Position numbers and translations under genes: made by a program
Shown: in pieces, positions 7,499-12,619 of the stretch
Layout of the letters: each line of letters begins with the position of its first letter
Position numbering within the stretch: the first letter of the stretch is position 1
Notes under the pieces: generated by a model
Database searches by the model: none
The model's input: only the letters and a program-made list of their open reading frames with translations
Told to the model about the DNA's origin: nothing
Assembly: GCF_937920395.1 (NCBI RefSeq)
Contig: NZ_CALEVF010000158.1
Coordinates: 1-12,619 of the forward strand
Direction: 5' to 3'
Length of the DNA: 12,619 nucleotides
Source of the DNA: an uncultured Clostridium sp.
GTDB lineage: Bacteria; Bacillota; Clostridia; Clostridiales; Clostridiaceae

Positions 7499-10237
7499 CT
7501 ATTTTGACTTTACTTTTACACTTAACCGAACAGCTTGAATTGACAGTAATGATGCTTTTATTCTATCAAAATAAGCATCTATACCATAAGCCTTTAACAC
7601 TATTCGCTCAAAATTTAATCTATCTGCCTGTAACAATTCTTCTTTTGTAGTTAGTATATTTCTTTCAAGTAATGGCTTAAATGCTTCAAATATATTTGTC
7701 CTTTGTTCTTTGCTAAGTAAATTCGGATCAAGCATATAACCTTTTTCAAGATTATCTTTACTAAAATCCAAAACTCCTAATCCTCTTCCAAAACCAACAG
7801 CTTCCACATAGAACATACCCAACATTGAATTCAATAAAGTATGACACAAATCTATATCAACTGCTTCACTTCGAGCTAGTAACCCAATCAATCGCTGATT
7901 AATAAAAGTAGGTACGTCAAATTTACCAAAAAAGATTCTTTCTTCAGGATTCATGCCCGTAAATAAATAAGGCAACTTAGTTGCATCTAGCATGTTCCAT
8001 TTTGTACCTCTTGTTAATACAGACTGATTTAAATGATTTTCAAACCTAGCTAACCAATTCAATGTCTTTGTATGATGCAATCTTACTAATTCTTCAACTG
8101 TTTTGTCACAACAAAGAACATCTGTATCCGATTTTGCAGTAAGTCGATTACAACTCTTAGTATTCTTTAGCCCTCTTCTTATAAATTCAGCATCTACTAA
8201 AGTCGCATCTTTTAGATAAAATATCTCATCTTGGCCTGTTTTCTCGCCTCTAAATACTTTAAATAATGAACCCAGTTTACACAAACTATCTTTTATATCT
8301 AACAACCAATCAGTATCATGAAAAAGTGTATTAATAGAAACATTCATTTTTAGCATTTCTTGTATTACTGACTGCTTATATTTCTTTAACTGCAGCACAT
8401 TCTTATCAGTTTCCTTGGCTAAGACAGCAGAGTTGATTAAATTTGTAAATAAATCTGCATCTTCAAGATCTGCTAATGTTTTATTTATTATTCCAAAAGT
8501 AGTATCTCCACCTTTTATAGGTTCTGATACCTGCTCTTTCTTTGTCATCAAAATCAAAGTTGTCACTACATCAGCATTAGTAAACCATTTTCCTTTTCCA
8601 CTAACATAAACTGAATCAATATCGTAATACCATCTAACTATATCAAAAAAATGTTTTCCTGCTGCTGTACCCAACCATGAATTAGACGTTATTACACTCA
8701 ACTTTCCACCAGCTTTTAATAACTTCCATACAGATATAATTATATATATGTATAAATCAGTTCTACCTGATACATTTATATTCGTGGTGTCTTTTATATT
8801 TTTTACAACAGCTTGTATTACTGCATTAGTTTCTTCTTTTTTCTTATTGAAATTAACAAATGGTAAATTTGATATAATTGAATCTAACTGTGGTAAATTA
8901 TATGTTATCATTTTACCTGTAGTTGGATTTATAATTTGTACATCTTGACCTACATTTAAGTCAAAAACATTAGCTTGAAAAATCATACTAGGTATATTTA
9001 TAGAACTGGCATCAGTCAACCCCATATTTAGTATCTGTAGTGGAAAAGAATACTTATCAGAAGCCCATGTAGTTTCATATGCTTTATTTATACTTACAAA
9101 TTGCTTCTTATAATTTAGTATTGCCTTTGGTATTGTGCCTGTACCCGAACATGGATCTAAATTTACTTCATTTAAATCATTTATCGTCAATTTTACTAAA
9201 AGTTCAGCTAACTTTACTGGTGTTGTATATAAACCTATTACTTCCCTCTTAGCACAATTTACTGTATTTTCTATTGTTGTTTGTAATGCATTCTGATCTA
9301 TATTTACTATACCGTTACTGCTTAAGAAACGGTTGAATTCTATAATATCATCCCACACGTCTGATGGAATTAATTCACTGTAATCAAATGTTTTAAATAT
9401 ATTATAGAAATCACACTTTGCAGTTATTTCTGAAAATATCTCAATTGCTCTTTGTGGTTTCACACTATAATCAATACTTTCAACTGCATACGCAGGATTA
9501 TGATACTTTTTAATTATATGTGCAAACATAAACTTATTCAGCCAATTTAATAATATTGTTTTTGCATAAGCTTCATACATATCAGTCTCATCGGACATAT
9601 ATTCAACTTTTACTTCCTCCCACCAATTACTTACATAACTCCTTATTATTACACTTTTAACAGCTTCACTCTTTATTTCACTTGCTACTATGCACTTATT
9701 TTTTGTTATTATTGATGTCATTACTGTATCAGATAAAATCTCACCAAGTCCTGCTGAGTGAAATACCCCAGACTCAAAATAAGCATTTATTTCTGTTAAA
9801 ATCTGTTCTATCAACAACAACCATTCATTATGGTACGTCTCAACATCTTGCCTTGTTTTAATATACTTTGTAGCATCCCAAGTCTTTACTATATTAAAAT
9901 TACCACTTACATCTTTTACATACAAAACTCCATATGTAAAATTCCAAATAAAACAACTATTTAATCCTAGAATAGTTGCTTTATTTTGAGCATCTTTTAC
10001 AAAATCATTATCAGTTATCAATACATCTGGCATCTTTATTTCCCAACCCTGAAGTATTTTTAACTGTTTGTTATCACCATAAAGTATTACATCTGGAAAC
10101 ATTCTTTTCTTGCCAGTGTTTATTGTAGTTTCTCCACCTGCTCTTTTTATATTCCATGTCCTTTTAGCTACAATTAAATTAATATCCGTAATTAGAGATA
10201 TTGCCCAACTTCTCTCGTTTTTTGTTATCGCTACCAC
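7499..10237 (-). CDS. Type IIG-like restriction enzyme: PD-(D/E)XK nuclease fused to N6-adenine DNA methyltransferase
   Basis: Single-chain restriction-modification protein of about 912 aa. The N-terminal domain has an early Glu (ERSW), then FPDVILYG (Asp49) and LQGWEIKMP (Glu66, Lys68): a PD-(D/E)XK nuclease core. After a helical region of about 200 residues comes a gamma-class N6-adenine methyltransferase: motif X-like GLYTTP (335-340), SAM-binding LDPCSGTG (360-367), and catalytic motif IV SNLPFVNF (NLPF at 457-460, normally NPPY/F). The C-terminal third carries FKVFRGEKTGQDEIFYL and FIRRGLKNT, typical of the target-recognition region, and ends with RIVLKAYGID. Start: AGGAGG lies 9 nt before the GTG at 10237. 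The longer TTG frame from 10255 would place that site inside the coding sequence, so GTG is preferred. It overlaps the upstream methyltransferase gene by 59 bp. The recognition sequence is not predictable. An Eco57I-like or other phage-defence enzyme is likeliest. Confidence 0.85.
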   Translation of the reverse strand: MVAITKNERSWAISLITDINLIVAKRTWNIKRAGGETTINTGKKRMFPDVILYGDNKQLKILQGWEIKMPDVLITDNDFVKDAQNKATILGLNSCFIWNFTYGVLYVKDVSGNFNIVKTWDATKYIKTRQDVETYHNEWLLLIEQILTEINAYFESGVFHSAGLGEILSDTVMTSIITKNKCIVASEIKSEAVKSVIIRSYVSNWWEEVKVEYMSDETDMYEAYAKTILLNWLNKFMFAHIIKKYHNPAYAVESIDYSVKPQRAIEIFSEITAKCDFYNIFKTFDYSELIPSDVWDDIIEFNRFLSSNGIVNIDQNALQTTIENTVNCAKREVIGLYTTPVKLAELLVKLTINDLNEVNLDPCSGTGTIPKAILNYKKQFVSINKAYETTWASDKYSFPLQILNMGLTDASSINIPSMIFQANVFDLNVGQDVQIINPTTGKMITYNLPQLDSIISNLPFVNFNKKKEETNAVIQAVVKNIKDTTNINVSGRTDLYIYIIISVWKLLKAGGKLSVITSNSWLGTAAGKHFFDIVRWYYDIDSVYVSGKGKWFTNADVVTTLILMTKKEQVSEPIKGGDTTFGIINKTLADLEDADLFTNLINSAVLAKETDKNVLQLKKYKQSVIQEMLKMNVSINTLFHDTDWLLDIKDSLCKLGSLFKVFRGEKTGQDEIFYLKDATLVDAEFIRRGLKNTKSCNRLTAKSDTDVLCCDKTVEELVRLHHTKTLNWLARFENHLNQSVLTRGTKWNMLDATKLPYLFTGMNPEERIFFGKFDVPTFINQRLIGLLARSEAVDIDLCHTLLNSMLGMFYVEAVGFGRGLGVLDFSKDNLEKGYMLDPNLLSKEQRTNIFEAFKPLLERNILTTKEELLQADRLNFERIVLKAYGIDAYFDRIKASLLSIQAVRLSVKVKSK

Positions 10238-11105
10238 AATGGTTTTCCTCCTCAAAATACTTTATTAAGTTCTTATTTTTTACCCTTATTCTCTTTTCTT
10301 CATTTAAATTTACCCATGATTTTTGCAACCTACTTTTACATACTTCTATATAATCTATTTCTTCTTTCTTAAATAATGCAACATTTGTATTCTGCTCTAT
10401 TCCTATAAAATTCCTACCCTCTTCTAATGCAGCTACTAAAAATGAGCCACTTCCACACGTATTATCAAGGACTATGTCACCCTCATTTGTATACGTCCTT
10501 ACTAAATATCTACCCAACTCCACTGGCTTTTGAGTAGGGTGATATACTTTACCCTCCGACTCTGCTGTCTTTACATATATTATGTCAGTTGGATACCTTT
10601 GACCTTCACTCTTAACATGTACAGGTAAGAAATCACCATAGCTGCCAGTCAATTGGTCCTTTCTTATACCCTTATCATAAGCTTCCCCATCTGTCATTTG
10701 AGGATTATACGTTGGTTGCTTTTTATAAAATACACATATCTCTTCATGCTTTCTTAAAGGCTGTTTCTTAGCATTTAGAAAATTTGTTGCTTTTGATTTC
10801 TCCCATATCCATTTATACTTATATAATTCTGGTTTACTTAAAATTAACTGTGCAGTAAATACACCATTCGATGTCAGTACTATTGCACCGTTATCCTTAA
10901 TTATTCTAGTGTACTGTTTCCATAAGTCATCTAAAGGGATTACAGAATCCCACTTATTCTGTGTTGTTCCGTATGGCAAATCACATAAAATCATGTCAAT
11001 TGACTTATTGGGTAACTCTTTCATTTTTTCTAAACAATCTGCCTCATGTATTTCATTTATAAATTCATCTATATATTTCATCTCTTTATTTGACTTTTTT
11101 ATCAT
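10179..11105 (-). CDS. Beta-class site-specific DNA methyltransferase
   Basis: DNA methyltransferase of about 308 aa, probably N6-adenine, using S-adenosylmethionine. Beta-class motif order is visible: catalytic motif IV first (MILCDLPYGTTQNKWD, DLPY at 42-45), then an IWEKSKATNFLNAKKQPLR block, HPTQKPVELGRYL (189 onward), and the SAM-binding motif LDNTCGSGSFLVAA (213-226) with GRNFIGIE. DLPYGTTQ/KWD with the NAKKxPLR block resembles methyltransferases common in prophages and mobile islands. The longest frame starts at 11132 with only a poor upstream site. AAGGAG at 11115-11120, 9 nt before the ATG at 11105, gives a better start. The gene overlaps the type IIG-like gene downstream, so the two are almost certainly one operon. 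The methyltransferase would plausibly protect one strand or the same site. The basic tail after about residue 270 lies in the overlap and is poorly conserved-looking. Confidence 0.88.
   Translation of the reverse strand: MIKKSNKEMKYIDEFINEIHEADCLEKMKELPNKSIDMILCDLPYGTTQNKWDSVIPLDDLWKQYTRIIKDNGAIVLTSNGVFTAQLILSKPELYKYKWIWEKSKATNFLNAKKQPLRKHEEICVFYKKQPTYNPQMTDGEAYDKGIRKDQLTGSYGDFLPVHVKSEGQRYPTDIIYVKTAESEGKVYHPTQKPVELGRYLVRTYTNEGDIVLDNTCGSGSFLVAALEEGRNFIGIEQNTNVALFKKEEIDYIEVCKSRLQKSWVNLNEEKRIRVKNKNLIKYFEEENHCGSDNKKREKLGNISNYGY
10247..10252 (-). promoter_or_regulatory. AGGAGG ribosome binding site inside the upstream gene, deciding the GTG start
   Basis: A consensus Shine-Dalgarno sequence is embedded in the 3' end of the methyltransferase gene. 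It is 9 nt from GTG (10235-10237) and makes the TTG at 10253-10255 an unlikely start because the site would fall in its second and third codons. Confidence 0.75.
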
Positions 11106-11263
11106 TTGATAAGTCTCCTTTGATACTTTCATTTATATTCTTTTTAGTAACCTTTTATTCGGGTATACTAGGTATTTGATAGCGATTTCAAGGTTTTCAT
11201 ACCCTTTTATAGTAACATTTTTACATGCTATTGGTATATATTTATTAAAAATTTTAAAATAAT

Positions 11264-11314
11264 TTATATTACTATAAATTTAAAAAATTCGCATCTTTCA
11301 CACCAAATATCCAT
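11264..11314 (-). CDS. Tiny ORF, possible 16-residue leader peptide
   Basis: MDIWCERCEFFKFIVI, preceded by AGAGGAG with a 9-nt spacer, an excellent ribosome site for so short a frame. It ends about 160 nt before the methyltransferase start. It contains a Cys-x-x-Cys. No family is recognised. It may be a leader peptide, an eroded gene start, or chance. Confidence 0.25.
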   Translation of the reverse strand: MDIWCERCEFFKFIVI

Positions 11315-11359
11315 CTCTTATTACTCCTCTTGCTTTGGTTATTAATTATGTTTTAAAAC

Positions 11360-11388
11360 TGTAATACTTTTGTATTTTTTTGTAATAC
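11360..11388. repeat. Direct repeat TGTAATAC, two copies at 21-bp period
   Basis: Exact 8-mers at 11360-11367 and 11381-11388, spaced by two helical turns, lie upstream of the methyltransferase operon. Same-face spacing suits a dimeric or cooperatively binding regulator such as the helix-turn-helix protein encoded nearby. This is inference; the region is AT-rich. Confidence 0.35.
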
Positions 11389-11425
11389 CTATATAATATC
11401 GTCCATCACTCAATTAAGTGTGAAT

Positions 11426-11530
11426 TTAATTCTCCCAAATCCTTTTATAACTTTTTAATCCTATCAAGGTTGGATCTTGTTTCTTTTCTTTACATTCTTG
11501 AACATAGATTAATATAAACTGACATAACAT
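11426..11530 (-). CDS. Small ORF of 34 residues, unknown function
   Basis: Starts MLCQFILIYVQECKEKKQ and ends with SYKRIWEN. The upstream AAGGGAAGGGT is a modest ribosome site very close to the ATG. It lies 81 nt downstream of the helix-turn-helix gene on the same strand. Composition is coding-like (a hydrophobic start followed by a charged, helix-prone tail), but no family is recognised. It could be a small protein, or the eroded C-terminus of a larger one. Confidence 0.35.
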   Translation of the reverse strand: MLCQFILIYVQECKEKKQDPTLIGLKSYKRIWEN

Positions 11531-11580
11531 ACCCTTCCCTTGACTATTGAAGCACCAAAGGATACAATTTAACTGCGAGT

Positions 11581-11609
11581 TAGGTGGTTTCCTTCGGAAA
11601 ACTGCCTTA
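11581..11609. terminator. Imperfect hairpin after the small helix-turn-helix gene
   Basis: TAGGTGGTTTCC and GGAAAACTGCCTTA pair around a TTC loop with one bulge and wobble pairs. It lies immediately after the stop at 11612 on the minus strand. The T-rich flank is on the plus-strand side, so it is not a textbook terminator for the minus-strand gene. It may terminate plus-strand readthrough or stabilise an mRNA end. Confidence 0.4.
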
Positions 11610-11611
11610 TT

Positions 11612-11800
11612 TTATTTGTTTAATATTTTTTCAACACCATTTGGACTAAGAAGTGTCGGCAGTCTAACGCCTAATTTTTTAAAATCTAAGCCCTCTACCA
11701 TCTCCATGCTTTTTAATTTCAATCTATCTTGTAATGTTCTTACTGGAATACCCGATTCTCTAGCTACATCTTGCAAGGTCTTTATATCTCTTAATTCCAT
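11612..11800 (-). CDS. Small helix-turn-helix DNA-binding protein (62 aa)
   Basis: Probable DNA-binding regulator. Residues 8-27 (TLQDVARESGIPVRTLQDRL) form a helix-turn-helix of the MerR/excisionase-like type. They are followed by MVEGLDFKKLGVRLPTLLSP, which resembles the wing and tail of small DNA-binding adaptors in mobile elements. AAGGAG sits about 10 nt before the ATG, supporting the start. It is the nearest recognisable regulator upstream of the restriction-modification pair on the same strand. It could act as a control protein for that operon or as an excisionase of the island; the sequence does not decide between them. A longer opposite-strand frame across it has no ribosome site and is ignored. 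Confidence 0.75.
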   Translation of the reverse strand: MELRDIKTLQDVARESGIPVRTLQDRLKLKSMEMVEGLDFKKLGVRLPTLLSPNGVEKILNK

Positions 11801-11858
11801 ATCCTATCAACTCCTTCAACTATATCCCACAACTTATTTAATCCAATAGCTTTGTTTA

Positions 11859-12020
11859 TTATTTATAGTCTGCTTCTCTCTCATATCCGCCCTTTGGTGG
11901 ATTAATTAAACAACAATATTTTATATAATCACTCACGGTCATATTTTTTTCTTCTGCCTTTTCTAAAAATAACTTTTTTTCAGCTTCATTTAATCTTGCT
12001 TTTATAATTTCAGTTTTCAT
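11859..12020 (-). CDS. Small ribbon-helix-helix-like protein (53 aa)
   Basis: Starts MKTEIIKARLNEAEKK, continues LFLEKAEEKNMTVSDYIKYC, and ends PPKGGYEREADYK. The beta strand, helix, turn, helix pattern (KTEIIKARLNEAEKK then MTVSDYIKYCC) fits the ribbon-helix-helix fold of Arc/MobC-like small DNA-binding proteins. These act as autorepressors, antitoxins or plasmid mobilisation accessory proteins. AAAGGAG stands 7-8 nt before the ATG. The start lies 31 nt from a large imperfect inverted repeat that could be its binding site. No toxin or relaxase partner is visible nearby, so a regulatory or mobilisation role is open. Confidence 0.65.
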   Translation of the reverse strand: MKTEIIKARLNEAEKKLFLEKAEEKNMTVSDYIKYCCLINPPKGGYEREADYK

Positions 12021-12050
12021 ATTTAAACTCCTTTCATTTGAATTGTTTTA

Positions 12051-12099
12051 TTTTATGCTTATATTGTGTCACATATGTGACCACAATGCAAGCATAAAA
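12051..12099. repeat. 49-nt imperfect inverted repeat with a 14-bp perfect palindrome
   Basis: Outer arms TTTTATGCTT (12051-12060) and AAGCATAAAA (12090-12099) pair over 10 bp. After a 2x2 mismatch, ATTGT and ACAAT pair. The centre is the perfect palindrome GTCACATATGTGAC (12068-12081), with one bulged C. No T-run follows on either strand, so a terminator is unlikely. It sits between two small minus-strand genes, just upstream of the ribbon-helix-helix gene. Operator, cruciform or transfer-origin-like roles are possible. Confidence 0.7.
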
Positions 12100-12115
12100 A
12101 TATTAAATATGTATT

Positions 12116-12286
12116 CTATATCCAATAAGCAGTTGGAGTTTTGGCACATGTTTTTCTATTTGTATAAATATACTCTGATGCTTCAAGTGCTGAAATACAT
12201 TTATAAAGAACTTTTGTTTTATGTATTTTACCCTTAGTATCAACCCATTCAACCATGAAATCTTTTTTATCATTATAATCTAACAT
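12116..12286 (-). CDS. Small protein of 56 aa, unknown function
   Basis: Starts MLDYNDKKDFMVEWVDTKGK, continues IHKTKVLYKCISALEASEYI, and ends KTPTAYWI. The ribosome site AGGAGGT is close to perfect with normal spacing, and coding character is clear. I recognise no family. The VEWVDTKGK-type start, followed by a helical segment, resembles small one-strand-pair proteins often found in mobile islands. It lies 43 nt after the RadC-domain gene and 96 nt before the ribbon-helix-helix gene, all on the minus strand. Confidence 0.75.
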   Translation of the reverse strand: MLDYNDKKDFMVEWVDTKGKIHKTKVLYKCISALEASEYIYTNRKTCAKTPTAYWI

Positions 12287-12315
12287 TTTTAATACCTCCT
12301 AGTATTTTTTAGGGG

Positions 12316-12343
12316 AAGGACTTTTATAATTATAAAAGTCCTT
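12316..12343. repeat. 28-bp perfect palindrome overlapping the RadC stop codon
   Basis: AAGGACTTTTATAA followed by its exact complement TTATAAAAGTCCTT. A T-run follows on the plus strand (12341-12345) rather than in the direction of the RadC gene. The last codons and stop of that gene lie inside it. It may be a terminator or an mRNA-end hairpin separating the RadC-domain gene from the strong ribosome site of the next gene. Confidence 0.6.
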
Positions 12344-12572
12344 TTTCCTTAAAGCTTAAATATTTATCATATTCGCCAATAATTACATGGTCTAATACCT
12401 CTATTCCTAATATTTTGCCACATTCTTTTAATCTTGTGGTTATGCTAATATCTTCTTTACTAGGGGTTGGATCACCACTAGGGTGATTGTGTGAAATTAT
12501 TATTGAAGCAGCATTACTTAGTATTGCGGTTTTAAAAATTTCTCTAGGATGAACGATTGACGAATTTACACT
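12330..12572 (-). CDS. radC: RadC-family JAB/MPN-domain protein, 5'-truncated
   Basis: Last 80 residues of a RadC-like protein, cut by the adapter at 12573. It opens with [15 protein letters not shown] and carries the JAMM metalloprotease-type signature [16 protein letters not shown] (His-x-His and Asp metal ligands), followed by [20 protein letters not shown]. The catalytic Glu should lie in the missing part. RadC-domain proteins are frequent in prophages, integrative elements and genomic islands; their biochemical role is unsettled. The extra residues MLFRS that a longer frame would add are adapter translation. It is the first gene of the minus-strand series in this window. Confidence 0.92.
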   Translation of the reverse strand, partial: SVNSSIVHPREIFKTAILSNAASIIISHNHPSGDPTPSKEDISITTRLKECGKILGIEVLDHVIIGEYDKYLSFKEKGLL

Positions 12573-12619
12573 AGATCGGAAGAGCACACGTCTGAACTCC
12601 AGTCACCGCCTCTATCTCG
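12573..12619 (-). other. Illumina adapter remnant with index, right contig end
   Basis: Bases 12573-12606 match the TruSeq index adapter (AGATCGGAAGAGC start). About 7 index bases and the start of the following constant region (ATCTCG) come next. Technical sequence. Its first 29 bases are the exact reverse complement of window bases 1-29. Confidence 0.97.

Larger units (their letters stand above)
11133..11611 (-). other. Leader region of the restriction-modification operon
   Basis: 479 bases without a full-size gene. It holds two tiny minus-strand ORFs (34 and 16 codons), an 8-mer direct repeat at 21-bp spacing, and an imperfect hairpin near 11581, each listed separately. Six-base arms GGGTAT (11161-11166) and ATACCC (11199-11204) could also fold close to the methyltransferase start. 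No clear sigma-A promoter could be assigned. Confidence 0.5.

Noticed and set aside
8415..8948. Plus-strand frames inside the nuclease-methyltransferase gene
   Set aside because: They are antisense to conserved methyltransferase motifs and have no translation signals.
11547..11849. Plus-strand 100-codon frame
   Set aside because: It lies opposite the helix-turn-helix gene, has no ribosome site and shows low-complexity translation.
12051..12099. Intrinsic terminator for the 56-aa gene
   Set aside because: No T-run follows the hairpin on the minus strand, and an internal palindrome of this kind suits a binding site better.
12043..12237. Plus-strand 64-codon frame
   Set aside because: It is opposite the 56-aa gene, which has a near-perfect ribosome site, and it crosses the inverted repeat.
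12573..12587. MLFRS start for the RadC-domain protein
   Set aside because: These codons are translated adapter.
1..12601. 29-bp terminal inverted repeats suggesting a transposon or linear element
   Set aside because: Both copies are standard sequencing adapter, one followed by index bases.

Overview
The window is a low-GC, AT-rich stretch that looks like a draft-assembly contig from a Clostridium-like Firmicute. Supporting this are strong AGGAGG-type ribosome binding sites, very AT-rich codon use, a YesM/YesN-type two-component system and an AraC-controlled glycoside hydrolase. This is a family-level impression, not a species call. Both ends are sequencing adapter, not biology: bases 1-29 and 12573-12619 match the Illumina TruSeq read-2/index adapter in opposite orientations. 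The outermost genes are therefore cut, and the apparent 29-bp terminal inverted repeat is an artefact.

The left half (30-6433) is a carbohydrate-utilisation locus. A 5'-truncated YesN-like response regulator overlaps a complete YesM-like sensor histidine kinase by 7 bp on the plus strand. These converge on a GH2 beta-mannosidase-like gene (minus strand) across a 19-bp-stem hairpin that probably terminates both sides. Divergent from the mannosidase is an AraC regulator with a cupin-like sensing domain. The 246-bp region between them holds a candidate promoter with an 11-bp inverted repeat sitting on it. A good ribosome binding site and ATG follow the AraC gene, but that frame closes after nine codons, as if the next gene had been lost.

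The right half (about 6500-12572) has all its genes on the minus strand and looks like a mobile or defence island. In transcription order it holds: the end of a RadC/JAB-domain gene; a 56-aa unknown protein; a 49-nt imperfect inverted repeat; a 53-aa ribbon-helix-helix-like protein; a 62-aa helix-turn-helix protein; one or two tiny ORFs; a beta-class DNA methyltransferase; and a roughly 912-aa fusion of a PD-(D/E)XK nuclease, gamma-class N6-adenine methyltransferase and target-recognition region (type IIG-like). The last two overlap by about 59 bp and form a translationally linked restriction-modification pair. Downstream are about 1 kb of eroded minus-strand coding remnants and a 13-bp perfect hairpin.

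Three long genes have start codons that are better placed by the Shine-Dalgarno sequence than by the longest frame: GH2 at 5275, the beta-class methyltransferase at 11105, and the nuclease-methyltransferase at GTG 10237. The most interesting candidate system is the two-methyltransferase type IIG-like module with its small-regulator leader cluster. Its two catalytic motif IVs both carry Leu instead of the usual second-position Pro (DLPY and NLPF).
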